A stretch of DNA of 60,000 nucleotides from Cryptomeria japonica (GCF_030272615.1 NC_081410.1:112422433-112482432); one strand, 5' to 3'; positions 13,176-25,535 are shown, numbered from the stretch's first letter. Notes: generated by a model from the sequence alone, not told the origin. Numbers and translations are program-made.

Positions 13176-14439
13176 AATAATAATAACTCTAATTGAAATC
13201 TCAATCCGAAGTTTGGACATTCATCTGGTAAAGTTACTATTTTCATGGCTAGCATTCATTTAGTTATCAACCCAGGAACGTAAAACTTGAAATGGGTCTG
13301 CACTATATATGCACTAAGCTCCTTCAATGGCTATTCTGCATTGCTACAGTAACTAACATTATGCAGAAAGGAAAAGCAAGAATGGAAATCATAGAAGGCT
13401 ACATGAAAACTTATAAAAACTATGCTGAATGATCTAATGTAAATAACAGAAATCACTCTGTTCTGGCTTGGCTGCAAGAACAGTCAGTGGATCTATTTCC
13501 AATGGCTGCAGGAACAATCCAGGCATGAACTTCTACTACAACTAAAGGAGAAATAATTTCAATGAGAATAAATATAGGATCACTCACCAAGTGGGCCCCC
13601 TCGGATGAGTGATATCAAGCTTCCAGCAAAATACTTTTAACAGTTCAGAACAACATATTTTTCATTCATTTCTTCCTAAAAATGATTACATGTTCTAAAA
13701 GAATAACTCCAGAATGCTTGTCAAAATTCTCTGCTCTATTCCTTTCTATTCTGTCTAACCTCTAAGAAAAAGGAAGAGCTTATTATAAATCAAAGTTCAA
13801 CTACAATGGACAACTCAAATCACACCCAGAAGGAGAGGTGGATGATTGACAGATGAAGAAGATAACTAGAGCTTGGTTGCAGGAAACGTGGATCTAAACC
13901 GAACCACAGTCTTTGCACATCGTAGCGATATTTTGCAAATTCAATGCCCACTAGAGTTAAACTCCCATAGTGATGTATGGTTGCTTCAGTTATGCCATAT
14001 CTTGTGCTCGCTCGGCTCCTCTTCAGTTTGATCTCCAGTTATCTCATACGTGATTCTTCATTCCTTAGGCGTGAAAGGAGAACATCCATTGCGGCATCAT
14101 TTATTATCTGCACTAAACAAGAACAACATACAAGGACATGCATACGTATTTTAATTAATTAATACATTCATTAACTCATATATAACATTATCCCAAATAA
14201 TCTGCATAACAATAGGAACAAATCACTTGGCTACAGGAATAAATTGGCATGGCTGCAGGAATAGACCGGCAAAGTTCAAACATGATTTCATAAGTTCTGG
14301 TTTACACATGGAATACATATAGTCAATTCACAATACTTTACTACCACAATACAACCCAAAAGATGTCAAAAACCTAAGAGTTTTGATAGTAAAAACATGA
14401 CAAAGTATCAACTTATCAGTTTCCATGAACTAGTGATGA
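13176..14439. mobile_element. Unidentified ~1.3 kb insertion inside copia LTR
   Basis: Sequence between the two LTR halves differs in composition from the LTR and has no credible coding frame. A motif close to TTGGCTGCAGGAA occurs about five times (near 13468, 13503, 13873, 14227 and 14247). Recurrent short motifs without coding sequence suggest a non-autonomous transposon. The words CTAGTGAT at about 13115 and 14430 could be an 8-bp target duplication of hAT type, but I could not confirm matching terminal inverted repeats. Confidence 0.4.
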
Positions 14440-15221
14440 TTTTTCATGTTATGTGGTACTTCTGGTAGTGTAGCATGTTGCGGTTGATCTTGGCGAGATT
14501 TCCGGTGGATTTATGTGTTTGGGAATTTGATTTAGGTCCATGTTATGTCATGTAAATTATTGTATTGGTCCGGTGGTCGATATTTGTATTGTACGATGTA
14601 ATTTTGTAATTATGGGTTGAGAGTTTAGCCGATCTTGTTGTCAAGGTTGATCATTTGTATATATAGGTGATATATTCATGTAATTTAGATGTCGATGTTG
14701 TGTTTGCACTATAAAAGAGTGGTTTATGTGCAAATAAATGATTTATCCTCCGATGTTGTGATTAAGGAGAGACTAGTGTTGCAGAGTAGACAACTGTGCT
14801 TAATCGAAACTGTAATCAGGCATTTGGAGATGTTATTCCTTCAGTTCATTTCTTCCGGATTATAGTCTGAATCTTGTTGTAAGTCAGTGAGACTTCCCTG
14901 AGGGTTGTAGCCTTTTAGGCCATTATCTTTTGAGCAATGAGCTCTAGGTAGTGTGCCTAAATGCATGTACATTCCCCATTGTAATATTTCGCATACTACT
15001 GCATAGTATTATCTTACTGTGGGTAGGTTCCCACCGTGGTTTTTCCCTTAACTGGGTTTTCCACGTCAAAATATTGGTGTTGTGTGTTGTGTTCTCAATT
15101 TGCTTATCTTTATCATTGTTGTAGTTTATCAGATCTATTTTTTTGTGATTAAGTTTGTAGATCCAATGAAGACTGATTCACCCTGCCCCCCTCTCAATCT
15201 TCCTCCTCATTGTTGCTAACA
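14440..15221 (+). repeat. copia 3' LTR, second part
   Basis: Contains a TATA box (ACTATAAAAGAG near 14709), the segment 'gtgggtaggttcccaccgtgg' shape typical of plant copia U5 (a short stem), and 'gggttttccacgtc'. It ends in '...ttgctaaca' at 15221, the inverted complement of the TGTTG start. No primer binding site follows, as expected for a 3' LTR. The next base belongs to an unrelated minus-strand gypsy gag remnant. Confidence 0.75.
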
Positions 15222-15224
15222 ATT

Positions 15225-16060
15225 TTATCTCTTAAGATTTTGATGATGCTACACTCTCTTCATCCTCTTGTATTTGTGGACACTCAAAGGCCATATGATC
15301 AACTTCTCCACATTGGAAAAAGTTTCTTAAGAATCCATTACTACTACTACCATGCCCTCTTGCAAAATACTCCTTCCCTCTTATTTCTTGTCTTGCTTCT
15401 TTATTCTATTTAGGCTTGGTTTCTTCTTCACAAACTCATTTTCCTTTTCTATTGCTTACTCGTCCTATATTTACTAAAAATATTCCTCTACTATTGGAAT
15501 AATTTTGCTACCTCAATATATTTTTCCTTTACTTTTGGTGCATATTGGTAATCTTCTTCATCTATGGTGATTTTCAACATGCTCATCTCATCTTAGATAT
15601 TAAATAACCTACTTATATACCTGGCTACCTTTTCTAAATACTTCTAGTGTTTTCTCATTCTAATCAACATCTTGGAGAACTCCTCTATGTACTCTTGCAT
15701 AGTCATGTCATTCTATTTCTTACTACCTAAAAAAATCTAGTTCATAGTTTCTAGGGATGAATTTTTCCTTCAACCTAGCCACTATTTAACTCTACCTCAT
15801 TATTTTGGTATCACCATTAACAACCAAGCTACCTCTTTGCATTTCTCTCCACCAAAGTATAGTGAATCTCTTGATTTTTGTCTGTGTTTTGCCTATGCTA
15901 ATTTCACCTACTGTGGATCTCAAATTTACTATAAATTGTAGCACTCTTCTAACTCACCTATCCAATCAATTAACTCTTCAAGATTTAGTGTTTTAGTAAA
16001 ACTAGAGACATCCATTCAATTACCTTGACCAATTTTTTAAGGGCTCTCAAGAATCATTCT
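15225..16060 (-). pseudogene. Ty3/gypsy gag remnant
   Basis: Reading from 16060 to 15225: LEELIDWIGELEECYNL, then RLKEKFIPRNYELDFF, then MTMQEYIEEFSKML and EKVARYISRLFNI, then DEMSMLKITIDEEDYQYA. This is the classical order of the Retrotrans_gag domain. Near 15345-15290 a zinc knuckle survives as FFQCGEVDHMAFEC, with the first cysteine replaced by Phe. Several stops and frame changes are present. The protein would form the virus-like particle core in the cytoplasm. No pol sequence follows, so it is a fragment abutting the end of the copia LTR. Confidence 0.75.
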
Positions 16061-16216
16061 TGTCCAACATATATTGGCTATTCATTGTCTTTATCATGTT
16101 CATCTACTTCAATTTCTTCTTCACTTATGTGGTCTTGAACATTACAAATATTTCTTCTCATTTCAACACTATCTTTTGACCCCTACTATCTCTTCAGGTC
16201 TTTATCAAGGTCCCTC

Positions 16217-16755
16217 AACAAACACAACAAGAACCCCTCAAACCCAATGCTTCATTGTGGCTGCATTCGACTCATTTATGAGCACTACAAAATCCTTGCC
16301 ATTTAGGAAAACAAGAGGTTGTTGGCCTTCTATAGGGAAAGGAAAGAAAAAGCTGGAGGAAGGCAGACCTAGCCAGGAAGAGTTAATTCAGAGCAAAAAA
16401 AAGAAAGAGCGCCCCTTGGATGAAAACCCAAGATGACAAGAATGACATAGAGGAAACTGGAAAAGATGGCAATGAAATGGAAATGGACCAGTCAGGAAGT
16501 GAGGAAATTTGGAAAGATGAGGACGTGGGTGCAAAGGAAGATGAAGCTAAGGATGTGTCTAGCCAAGATAGTCCAATTCACAGTGCTAGCTTAGGCAATG
16601 ACAATAGCCAGCCTATGGTGGAGAAGGATGATAAGGTTAATGAGGAAAAAGAAATTGATTTTGAGAGGGAGAAGAGTAAGGAACCTGAGAAGGAAATGAC
16701 TAAGGATAATTTGGGTAAGGATAAGGAGCATGTTGGAGAAGGGTTATGTTATCAC
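16217..16755 (+). pseudogene. Charged coiled-coil ORF remnant
   Basis: Two overlapping frames (16217-16436 and 16420-16755) encode a basic stretch, GKGKKKLEEGRPSQEEL, and then a strongly acidic Glu/Asp/Lys-rich segment with no recognisable fold. It resembles the low-complexity part of retroelement gag or LINE ORF1 proteins, but I do not recognise the family. A similarly charged frame at 23002-23549 might be the other half of the same ORF, split by the intervening element; no target duplication was found to prove it. Confidence 0.35.
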
Positions 16756-17080
16756 TGCTTAAAATTGGGTTTTTCTTTTCCCATAATTGGCTATGGTATG
16801 TTGTTTCGCCAAATAGGGTGTATTTCCAAATGCTTTGGCTCTGTTCTAGACCTTAGGGGTTTAAGGGTTTTTGATTTTTAGATCTTATCTTTTTGTGTTA
16901 AACCCTCTGGTTTCTAATCTTCCGTCACTTTATTCACTTAAGTTATGGGTCGCGGGGTCGTAGGAAGTGTCCCCCCTTGTTTTTTGCCTAGGCGGCTACG
17001 TTGATTATTTGAAAATTTTATGCCTTGTATGCTTTTCTTCTAAAGTTGTTGGGCCCAGTAATTAGTGATCAACTTGAGGG
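16756..17080. other. Non-coding spacer
   Basis: T-rich sequence followed by a G/C-richer stretch ('gggtcgcggggtcgtagg'). No coding potential or repeat was recognised. It may include the left border of the element carrying the 17081-18449 promoter region. Confidence 0.3.
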
Positions 17081-17893
17081 ATGATTCAACGGCCTACGCT
17101 ATTTCACAAGGGTAAAATGCTCACTCTTTAGGCCCACGAAATAGCGAGAGTTAACGAGAGTCGTCCATGTGTCATGACGGAGGAAGTAAAGGGTGTAGCT
17201 GTCAAAGGTGGTTGGAGCCCCGTGGCTTTCTTCTGGCGTATTAAAAGGTAGCATGTGGCACAAGTCACCACAATCAGTGGGTCAGGATTAAAGGTTCAAA
17301 GTGGGCCCCAGAGATGAGTCAGGTCGCAGGTGGAGATGACCTGGCAGGTACAGCTATTAACAATTTATTGAGACCTCGTGGCTCCTTCTAGCAAATGACA
17401 AAATGACAAGTCAGCTCCGAAAGTGACAAGGCACCAGGTGTCCATGACGAGTCAGCGGGCCCACCATTCCTGAGAGCCTTTTCAAAGGATTAAATGCTGA
17501 TTAACTACAGAGATGATCTGACGGTCGGCGCTATTTCACAAGGGTAAAATGCTCACTCTTTAGGCCTGCGAAATAGCGAGAGTTAATATGAGCCGTCCAT
17601 GTGTCATGATGATGACGTGAGAGATAGACCTGTTGAGACGAAAGTGGGGCCCCCCACAGTTTCCTTCTAGCGAATGACAGAGTGACAAATCAGCACCACA
17701 GGTGACAAGGATGCCAGGTGTTCATGACGAGTCAGCGGGCCCACCATTCCTGAGAGCCTTTTCAAAGGATTAAATGCTGATCAACTTCAAAGATGATCCG
17801 ACGGTCGGCGCTATTTCAAGAGGGTAAGATGCTCACTCTTTACGCCTACGAAATAGCGAGATTTAATGAGAACCGTCCACGTGTCATGATAAT
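17081..17893 (+). repeat. Promoter-proximal tandem repeats with three palindromes
   Basis: Three copies of a block hold the inverted pair CGCTATTTC / GAAATAGCG separated by 32 bases: 17097-17146, 17529-17578 and 17809-17858. The loop is well conserved ('aagggtaa(a/g)atgctcactcttta'). Copies two and three also share a preceding ~85-base block ('ccaggtgt(c/t)catgacgagtc', 'cctgagagccttttcaaagg'), giving a 280-base period; the first interval is 432 bases. The cluster stops just before a TATA box. Such arrays are typical of LTR U3 enhancers or of sites bound by an element-encoded protein. Confidence 0.75.
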
Positions 17894-17941
17894 GACGTAG
17901 TCTGAGAAGAAAGTGTGGGCCCGCCAAGGTGGAAATGTCGG

Positions 17942-17949
17942 TATAAAAA
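17942..17949 (+). promoter_or_regulatory. TATA box upstream of the 18450 ORF
   Basis: TATAAAAA, about 500 bases before the ATG at 18450 and 84 bases after the last palindrome. It is the best core promoter candidate for the downstream gene; the long leader fits an LTR retroelement or a gene with a long 5' UTR. Confidence 0.45.
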
Positions 17950-18449
17950 AGACACGCGGCCAGTATCAAATGGAATACAAAGGGATTTTCAAGGCCAATA
18001 GTTGAGTGCCGCGTGGTATTATGTAGCCAATGAAAAAGCGGGACCCAGAGCAAAGCCAAAGCCGTCAGTAACGAAACGGTAAAAGTGAAACACTTGCAGG
18101 AATGTTGTGACCCGTTGGAGCGAAAAATACGAATTCTCGTATGAATTTAATTTCGAAGGGATGGCCGAAGCATGCAGAATCAATGTTATAGTTAAGGCCC
18201 TAAGTACAAATATTTGATTTCCTAACTACCAAGTGAAGATATCTTTTAAAAGATTTTGCAGAAGAGCAGACGCAGAGTTATCTTTTTCATATTCAGAGCA
18301 AGACGGTTCAGTTGCAGAGAAAATTCCTTCAAGCAAAGATCAGGTTCTCTCATATTTTTGTAGCAATTCTTGTGTGGTGTTCCAAGTAAGATAATTCTTT
18401 TGTTGCAGAAATTGTTTAAGAGTGATATTCATTTCATTGCATTTTCAAA

Positions 18450-21400
18450 ATGGCTCCTAAGAGGGAATTTTTCGGCAAGGTTAACTATTTAGAAAGAAGT
18501 GTATGTGATGATTTTTTAGAACAGTTGATGTTATCGACCAATCAGGCATCAAAGGCCAAAGAGTTGGTGCCTAGGGCTCCCCGTCTGAAGATAGGAGAAG
18601 GATTGTATGACAAAGGTAATTGGTTGAGAGACCCACAGGTTGGGCTGTCCGGGTTGGGGTTGTTTAAAGTTGGATTCGGAATGAGGAATTCTCCTGCTCC
18701 TCAAAATAGTATCTGGGAACTAGATGTTGGGAAGTTAGTAGTCCCAGGGGTATTCATGGATACAGACCTGTTAACCCAAATGGCATTAAATTATGATCCA
18801 GTCACAAGATGCATCCGCGATGTAAATGGGAAAACCCTTGTGGAAATTAATGCTGAAGAATTTAAGATAGCATTTGGACTTAATGAGTTCACAAATTTCT
18901 TGGAACCTATAAATTTCACAGCATTAGACCAAGTTTACGATGCACAGAGGGGTCATCTTAGGAATGGCCCTCTCAAGGAACTTTTTGTGAAAATAGGAGG
19001 GTTAGCAGTAGTGGGACCTAACATGCAAGAGCCCTTCTCATTATGTATGTTTACCCTGAGGGCCAAAGGGATGTATTGGGCACTCTGTCAAGTTCTAGGA
19101 GAGGATACTGAAGCAAATATGCCCAATCATTACTTGTTAATGATTACCCAGATTTTGAATCCTTCTCTTGCCATTACTTTTGATTATGCCTCTTTCATTG
19201 CTGATGCTATCCACGGAGGGTTGATAGGAATAAAGAATGGAAAGGTGGACAGACCTTTCGGATGGTATTCACTCTTAATGCACCTTTTCCTCTTCAAAGG
19301 TGGTGATTATTTTGCCAGTGGACTAGACCTGGTTAAGGAAAAGGAAGGAGAAAAAATGCCAGTACAACTATGGAGTACTGTGTTATCATGGGACAGAGAG
19401 GATGCTAGTTTCTTAAAGTTTGATAAATATTTTGCATCCAAAATAAGGACTCTCTTATGCTCTGATAACCCAAGAGTCCCCAAGGTTCTTCTGGAATTCA
19501 TAAGGCCAAAAGAATTCGCAGAGAACATCAAGATTGTTCATAACTGGGGCGACATTTATTTGTATCCAGTCTCCACAGTTTTCAGAGTTTTTGGTTTCAG
19601 GGGTGCTCCATTTTTGTTACCTTACGATGTCCCTCTCAAAGTGGGGATAGCAGAGATCCTTAGGCAAATTGGTGGCCTACAAGAAGCAGAGTTAACAGGC
19701 AGAGGTAAAGGGACTATTTTCCCTGCAGCTACCATAGCCCACCAATTTGTAATAACAAAAGGAGGCTAGAACTGCTTTGAGGATTTCCTCAAACCTTATC
19801 ATTTATCCACTGCAGTGTCCAGGTGTGTTGATCCAAAGGACTTCTTCAACGGTATGTTTAGGAAGAAGGTAGCATGCAGAGGTAAGCCTCATCAATTCCA
19901 ATTTCCTGAAGACCTCATCAGAAATGAATTTGATCTAGATGAGCAGGAACTAAGGAAAGAAAAGTGGGTGGCTTATAAGAAAGCCTTGGATTTTGTGCAT
20001 CAGTTTGATGCTAGCTATGACCATTTGTCTAGCTTCTTCCCATTGGAAGAAAAAATAAAGTTTTTGATTGTTTGCTTTGAAGATATAATGCAAACACTAA
20101 AGGAGAAGAGGGAGGCTGTGATTAAAAGTGACCCTGAAAAGGCCAGAGTGATCCTGAGCAGGTCAGCTTCCACCAAAGCAATTCCTCCTGTGATTACACA
20201 TTGCGAAAGAAATTAGGTTATAGTGTGCTGGTGCCTACAACAGGGGAGCCCTCTGCATCAAAAGGAAAGAGGAAGACACAAGATGTCATTGACATCCAAG
20301 ACAGCCCAAAGAAGCAAAGGGTGGGGAAGGAAGTGCAATCAGATACACCCTTGTATTCCCCATCCCAATCCCCTATCCACATAGGAGATGAACAAGCAGC
20401 AACTGCACACCTCTTGCAGTTGGGCAGCTTGGGGGAAATTGCATATACTTATGATGAAGTGAAAGAAGGGATGCTAGAAGAGCCCATTGATGCTGAAATG
20501 GATATTACCTCCACTGAACTCAAAGGCCAAGAGTGGGATCCAAAGATAAAAAAAGCAAGTAATGCCTTTTTAGCTGATGACAACTTTGTCACATCAGAAG
20601 CATTCATGCAATTCATTTGGAAACAACATATAGATAAATACAATGCTAGATGTGAAACACGAAAGGCTGAGCAGCCTAATAAAGATCCAGCTTCAGTGGA
20701 GGGAGAAGTAAAATAGGAGATGATGGAAGAATTCAAAACCATCACTCCTGAGCAGGGAAGAGATCTAGTAGCACAAGCTGGAGTGCTTATTTTACCTGAG
20801 TGGGATATTGTTGATGCCCTGGTGCTAGATGCAGTAAGAAAAGAAACTAAACCCATGGAAGGAGTTACCTTCAATAAGGATAATGTTGCACTAGTTATGT
20901 GGTCTCTCAAGAGAAATGAGAGCAAGAAAGGCAAAGACACCTTAGGGTCAAGTTACCTGGGTGGAATGATGGTAAAAAGAGTACAGAGTACAGGGGTGGT
21001 AGAGGCTGCTAGCACTGTATTAGAAACTGCAAAATTCAGTGTTGCAGTGGCAGAAAAGGAAGCTAAGGAAAAAGAGGCCCTCCAAATTAAGTTGGAAACA
21101 GTCTTAAAGGCCTATAACAGTGCCAAGGAGGAGGTAAGGGGCAAAGATAGCATCATTGCCAAGTTGCAGAGCCAGCTGATGGGACAACACCAACAAGGTG
21201 AGTCTTCAACATTGATGATTTCCTCTTCTCCTGCAAGACCTCCGCCTACTAGCCCTATCATTGAATTTCCACCATCTCCAGCACCCTCCAACTCTCAAAT
21301 GATTGAGATTGCTCCTTAAGAGCTAGAAAATCTGAAGCAGGCTCAGGCTTTATATGTAGGGAAATATGAGGAGAAAGTAAGGGCCACAATCTCCAGTTTT

Positions 21401-22090
21401 GCAGATACAATAAATGCCTCATTGCTTTACAACAATGTGGGAAAAATCATGGAGATATGGAATGAGTTGAGAAGAGATAAGGCCATTTTGACACCCATTT
21501 TTGACAGATGGAAACCTAGGGAGCAAGATTTAGAGTTCATGTGTGTATCCTGTGATGAAGCAAGAGCCAATCCCATTATCAAATCCACTTCTGATGTCGC
21601 TAAAGTCTTAATGCAATTGGCAGTAGATGTGGATAATGTGGATAGAAAGGTTAATTTATGCAAGAAGGAATACACTGATCAAGTTTTTGAGTTGCTCTTA
21701 GGAATTTTTGCTAATCCGGATCAGTTAAAAGATAAGCAAATATGGCTAAAAGAGATAGAGGCTAAGTTGTCAGCAAGGGTCAAAGGAATCATTGATCTTG
21801 ATGATACTTCTTTCTTTGTTGTGACAATATAGGAAATAGAGAAAATTAAATCACATTATGGTTTTCTTAATTTAGAAGTCAACAAACTGAGAAATTCTTG
21901 GAAAAGGTTGACTAAAATTAAAGATAATGTGATTAATTTTTCATGGCTGACAGAAGAGACATATAGTGAGTGGGGAGTTAAATATGCCCCCCATGATCCG
22001 GAATAGTTGGAGAGCGCCCCTGAAAAGATAGAAGAGGTTGCAACCGAACAGCCTATTGAACAAACTGCAGAGGCTGAAAAGAGTTTATAA
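18450..22090 (+). pseudogene. Long unknown retroelement-type ORF, decayed
   Basis: The ATG at 18450 opens a 439-codon clean stretch beginning MAPKREFFGKVNYLERSV. The reading continues, after a TAG at 19767, to about 20200, where one frameshift occurs. It then goes on through TAG (20714), TAA (21317), TAG (21830) and TAG (22004) to a final TAA at 22088-22090. The total is about 1,210 codons. The first ~440 residues are globular with helical Trp/Phe-rich segments. The middle is Ser/Pro/Lys-rich with a KRKTQD patch. The part after 20720 has Lys/Glu heptad-like stretches and a Pro-rich linker. There are no zinc knuckles, protease, integrase or reverse transcriptase. It resembles, in general style only, accessory ORFs of plant retroelements (plant mobile domain-like or putative plant transposon proteins). 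I do not recognise a function. Confidence 0.6.
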
Positions 22091-23001
22091 CTGCTTTTAC
22101 GCAAAAATTGTAACCTCTTTACTTTTTGAAATGATTGTAACAAACTCTCCTCGAAAGGTCTGAAGCTTTGTGCATCCATGTTATTATAAATGGATACCAG
22201 GACTAGAGGGAAAGGTGATCACAAATTTTTGTAAGAAAACACTGCAGAAATTTATCTGAGCTTTTCCAAGTTTAATAGAGAATCAGAATTTATTGTAACA
22301 TCTCTTTAAATGAATATCAATATACAGGCCATCGGTTTTGAGTAAAGCTTTGTGTTGTCTTCTAGTTTGTTCACAAATTTATTTACTGTTTTCATTCTGA
22401 ATAATCCAGGGTTGTTCTGTTTGAATGGAATTGTAAAGCAATCTCAGTATAAGTGTTTGTTAGCTTTTCTCTTTAGAAGGGAAATTAAATGCGCGGGATC
22501 ACTCATACCAGTAAATTCTTTGGGATGAACTTTGAATTTTGAGGACCATAGCTTAGTTTTGGAATGATTGAATTCTTGTATGTGTCAGGCATATGTAAGG
22601 ATTAATGGGAACCAAGCCGACTGGAAGCATAAAGATGTATTGTTTCAGGAGTTTTATTTGAGTTTAGGTGACTCTGTAACCTTGGACAAGGCACTGGTAT
22701 TAATCGAAGTTGTTTATTGCATGCTTTGTTGATCAAAATGCTGAAGTTAAGTATAATTTCCATCCTTTGTTTTCAGTTGATTTCAACATGAATAAATCCA
22801 CTAGTTTCTGGACTGGTTTGCTGTGGGTTTATTGTTTGAAAGTGTGGAGTTAATTCACAAAGGTATACCCACCTGGGCTCCAAGGAAGCCCGAAGTGTAG
22901 AAGGTCTAATCAAACCTTGTCATATGTTGTCTCTGGAATTTCCTTATCTTTGATGTCTCCTCTGCACCCAGCTTAGATCATATTATTCTAAGGACATTGA
23001 A
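22091..23001. other. 3' flank of the unknown ORF
   Basis: AT-rich sequence after the terminal TAA, with several ordinary plant-like polyadenylation contexts ('taaatgaatatcaat' near 22310). I compared it by eye with the upstream promoter region and saw no long match, so a second LTR could not be shown. No coding frame was found. Confidence 0.35.
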
Positions 23002-23549
23002 AGGAATCAGATTTTGAAGACAACAAGTTATTCCTGGATAACCTCAAAAACCTTACCGAGGCTAGATTGGGGTTTGATAGATGGACTTATGAAGTTGTGA
23101 AGAATTTGGAAAAAAATGGGAAGCAGATGGATGAGAAAAGGAAGGAAGGTGACAAGAACTAGAAGCAATGGAAGCAGGACATGGAGGAAAAAGCCAAAAA
23201 GATGGCAGCTCAGATTGACTATCTGGAAGAAGGTAAAGTGGCAATGAAAAACTTGTTGGGAATGATCCCGAATATCTTGTCTGTTGTTACAAAGAACCTA
23301 GAGGATATTTCTAAGATCCTTGAAAGTTATATCTCTCCCAAACTAGTGGTGGACCTCGACATTGATGATGATGCTATCGAGACTGGGAGCGGGGAGGCAA
23401 TGCCTAGTGGAGCAGCTAAGAGAACTAGGGCGAGTGTGAAGAAAGCAACTGTGGCATCTGCTAAACAAATCCCTAATCTTAGGGATAATATCAAAGATCT
23501 ATATGGGATTAGTAGAAACTTGGCTAATGCCCTAAAAAACATAAATTAG
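23002..23549 (+). pseudogene. Coiled-coil ORF remnant
   Basis: One frame runs from about 23002 to the TAG at 23547 with a single internal TAG at 23159. It begins ESDFEDNKLFLDNLKNLTEARLG (first residues), is Lys/Glu-rich and helical through 23250, then has an acidic DLDIDDDAIE patch and a basic RTRASVKK patch, and ends NLANALKNIN. No known domain was recognised. The T- and G-rich stretch directly downstream resembles the spacer between ORF1 and ORF2 of plant LINEs, so LINE ORF1 is one possibility. Confidence 0.4.
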
Positions 23550-24029
23550 TTCCTTATTTGTGCTTTGTCTGGTCTAGCTGGTTTTCGTTGGTTTTTTGGG
23601 GCTTTTTAGCTGGTCTTTTCTAGTTGTTTTGCTAGTTTTTCTCGTCTGTTCCTTTTGGTTTCTTAAATGCTTTTATCTCGTAAGGTTCTATTGTAAAGGG
23701 TTTTGGGGCTCCTTCAAAACCTATTTTTACCTTAATCAAAAACACTATCTTTTGACATTTGGATTATTGTCTAGCACTTCGTCGATTGAGGAATCTTAAA
23801 TTTACTCATTTAATAATTAAACTAATTACCTTCATGCAACATGCTCATGCATTCCATCTTGTCTTGATGTCACACCATCATTTAATTTTTGTACTTAGTC
23901 TTATATTGTGGATGTTGTTAAGTGATTATGATAGGTGCATGCATTAAAATTTGTGAGCAATGCTACTCATTGAGTTTTGTGTGCTTTTGTAGATATCAAG
24001 ATGGAGCATTCATTTCCAGTAATTTGTGT
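23550..24029. other. T-rich non-coding stretch
   Basis: Begins with 'ggttttttggggctttttagctgg'-type T/G-rich sequence, then becomes ordinary AT-rich DNA up to the microsatellite block. No gene was seen. Confidence 0.4.
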
Positions 24030-24128
24030 CATACATACATACATACATACATACATACATACATACATACATACATGCATGCATACATCATAAATACATC
24101 CAATCACACATACATACATGCACACACA

Positions 24129-24167
<39 letters not shown>

Positions 24168-24226
24168 TACATACATACATACATGTATATGTGTACATGT
24201 ACATATACATATACATATAGGTATGT

Positions 24227-24267
<41 letters not shown>

Positions 24268-24281
24268 TATATATATATATA
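24030..24281. repeat. Compound microsatellite (ACAT)n, (CA)n, (TA)n
   Basis: About a dozen CATA units at 24030-24076, two CA runs (about 24119-24166 and 24230-24265), interspersed ACAT and GTACAT units, and a short AT run at 24267-24280. Reading frames here on both strands encode only Thr/His/Tyr or Val/Cys repeats and are artefacts of the repeat. Confidence 0.95.
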
Positions 24282-25312
24282 ACACATTTTAGTGAATGTC
24301 TAAAATAATCTACATTTGAATGTTAGCCTCTTGTTTACTTTGACATGCAATTTCATAATAGTTTACATGCAAGTCAAAGTGGGAGATAAATGTAATGGTG
24401 AAAATTACATACTTTGAACCTTTTTCCTTTGTTTTAAACTCACTTTGACTGGATTAGCCTCTATGCAATGGCTAACATACATATGGTATATTTGTCACAA
24501 CCCTCCTTTATCACTTTTTGATTTGATACAATTCTATTATATTTTTGGTTGAGCTATTAAAAATAATTGAATAAATATTATAAAAGAATAAAAATGGACA
24601 CACACACACACTTGGAGAATATAATTCAAAAGGAATTATTTTATTTTTTATTTTCCCACTCCCAATTATGGTACATGTTGTAGGAGGAATTAGAAGCTTC
24701 TAGAGGAATCTTCAATGCCTTGCATGTAACTCCTCCACTAGGTTTTTAATCAATTTGCATGAGTCCAATATTGGAAAAGAATCTCATTTTTAATTAAATT
24801 CTTTAGATAGTGGAATTGAGGGATTTTTCTTATAAATTGTATGTAAGTTTCAAAGAAGGGAGTTGATTATGTGTTGAAGAAAATTTTCCAAGTTTCCTTG
24901 TTGTTAGTAGTAGGATCTTCTTTGGTAGTCTCATTTGTCATTGTAGGATTGCTAAGTTGTTCTTGAAGATTTCTCCCAAGTTGTGAGGAAGGATCAAAAG
25001 GATAGCTAGAGGATTCAACATCAAGCTTCGATAAGCCAGGTTCTCTTCTTTGTCATCTCTCATTTACATATGAGAAATTTATATTATTAAAAAAAAATAG
25101 CTTCTAGATCTTCCTTTATAAAGTTTTTTAGTTGAAAATTCTTCTTTAGGGATAATATGGATAAAGATAGCTTTATTTAATTTTTCTTTAGAAAAGAAAT
25201 ATCAGATCTTGCTGCATGTGAAAGATAGCTTTATTATTTGTTTAATCTTCTTTAGAAAAATATCAGATCTTGCTTTTGCTACCAAACAGAAAGAAAATAT
25301 TTTCTTTCTTTC
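24282..25312. other. AT-rich spacer left of the LINE
   Basis: About 1 kb of AT-rich DNA. It includes a short CA run at 24601-24610 and two near-identical blocks around 'atcagatcttgct' (25201 and 25261), which look like a local ~60-base duplication. No coding sequence was recognised. Confidence 0.4.
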
Positions 25313-25328
25313 TTTTTTTTTTTTTTTT
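25313..25328 (-). other. LINE poly(A) tail
   Basis: A run of 16 T on the plus strand, equal to a poly(A) tail on the LINE strand. It marks the 3' end of the element. The neighbouring 'tttctttcttt' could be part of the tail or of the target site; a target duplication was not resolved. Confidence 0.65.
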
Positions 25329-25535
25329 AATCAATAAGTGCTATCATTTATGGGGATAGCTCCCTATATTACTTGAAAATTTTAGAGATTACATAGACTT
25401 TGACATTCATGAACCCAAAAAACCAACTACATCTATCCAAATACATATATAATATACTTTGCATAATATAGACATAATGTTATTCCTTCCACTTTAGCCA
25501 AAAATTTCCTCAAAAGGACCTTCACAACCCTGGGG

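Noticed and set aside
16745-23002. Terminal repeats bounding the whole 16745-23002 segment as one insertion in a split coiled-coil ORF
   Set aside because: Left and right ends were compared for both inverted and direct matches by eye and none was found; no target duplication.
23922-24308. Reading frames of Thr/His/Tyr or Val/Cys repeats on both strands
   Set aside because: Pure translation of microsatellite DNA.
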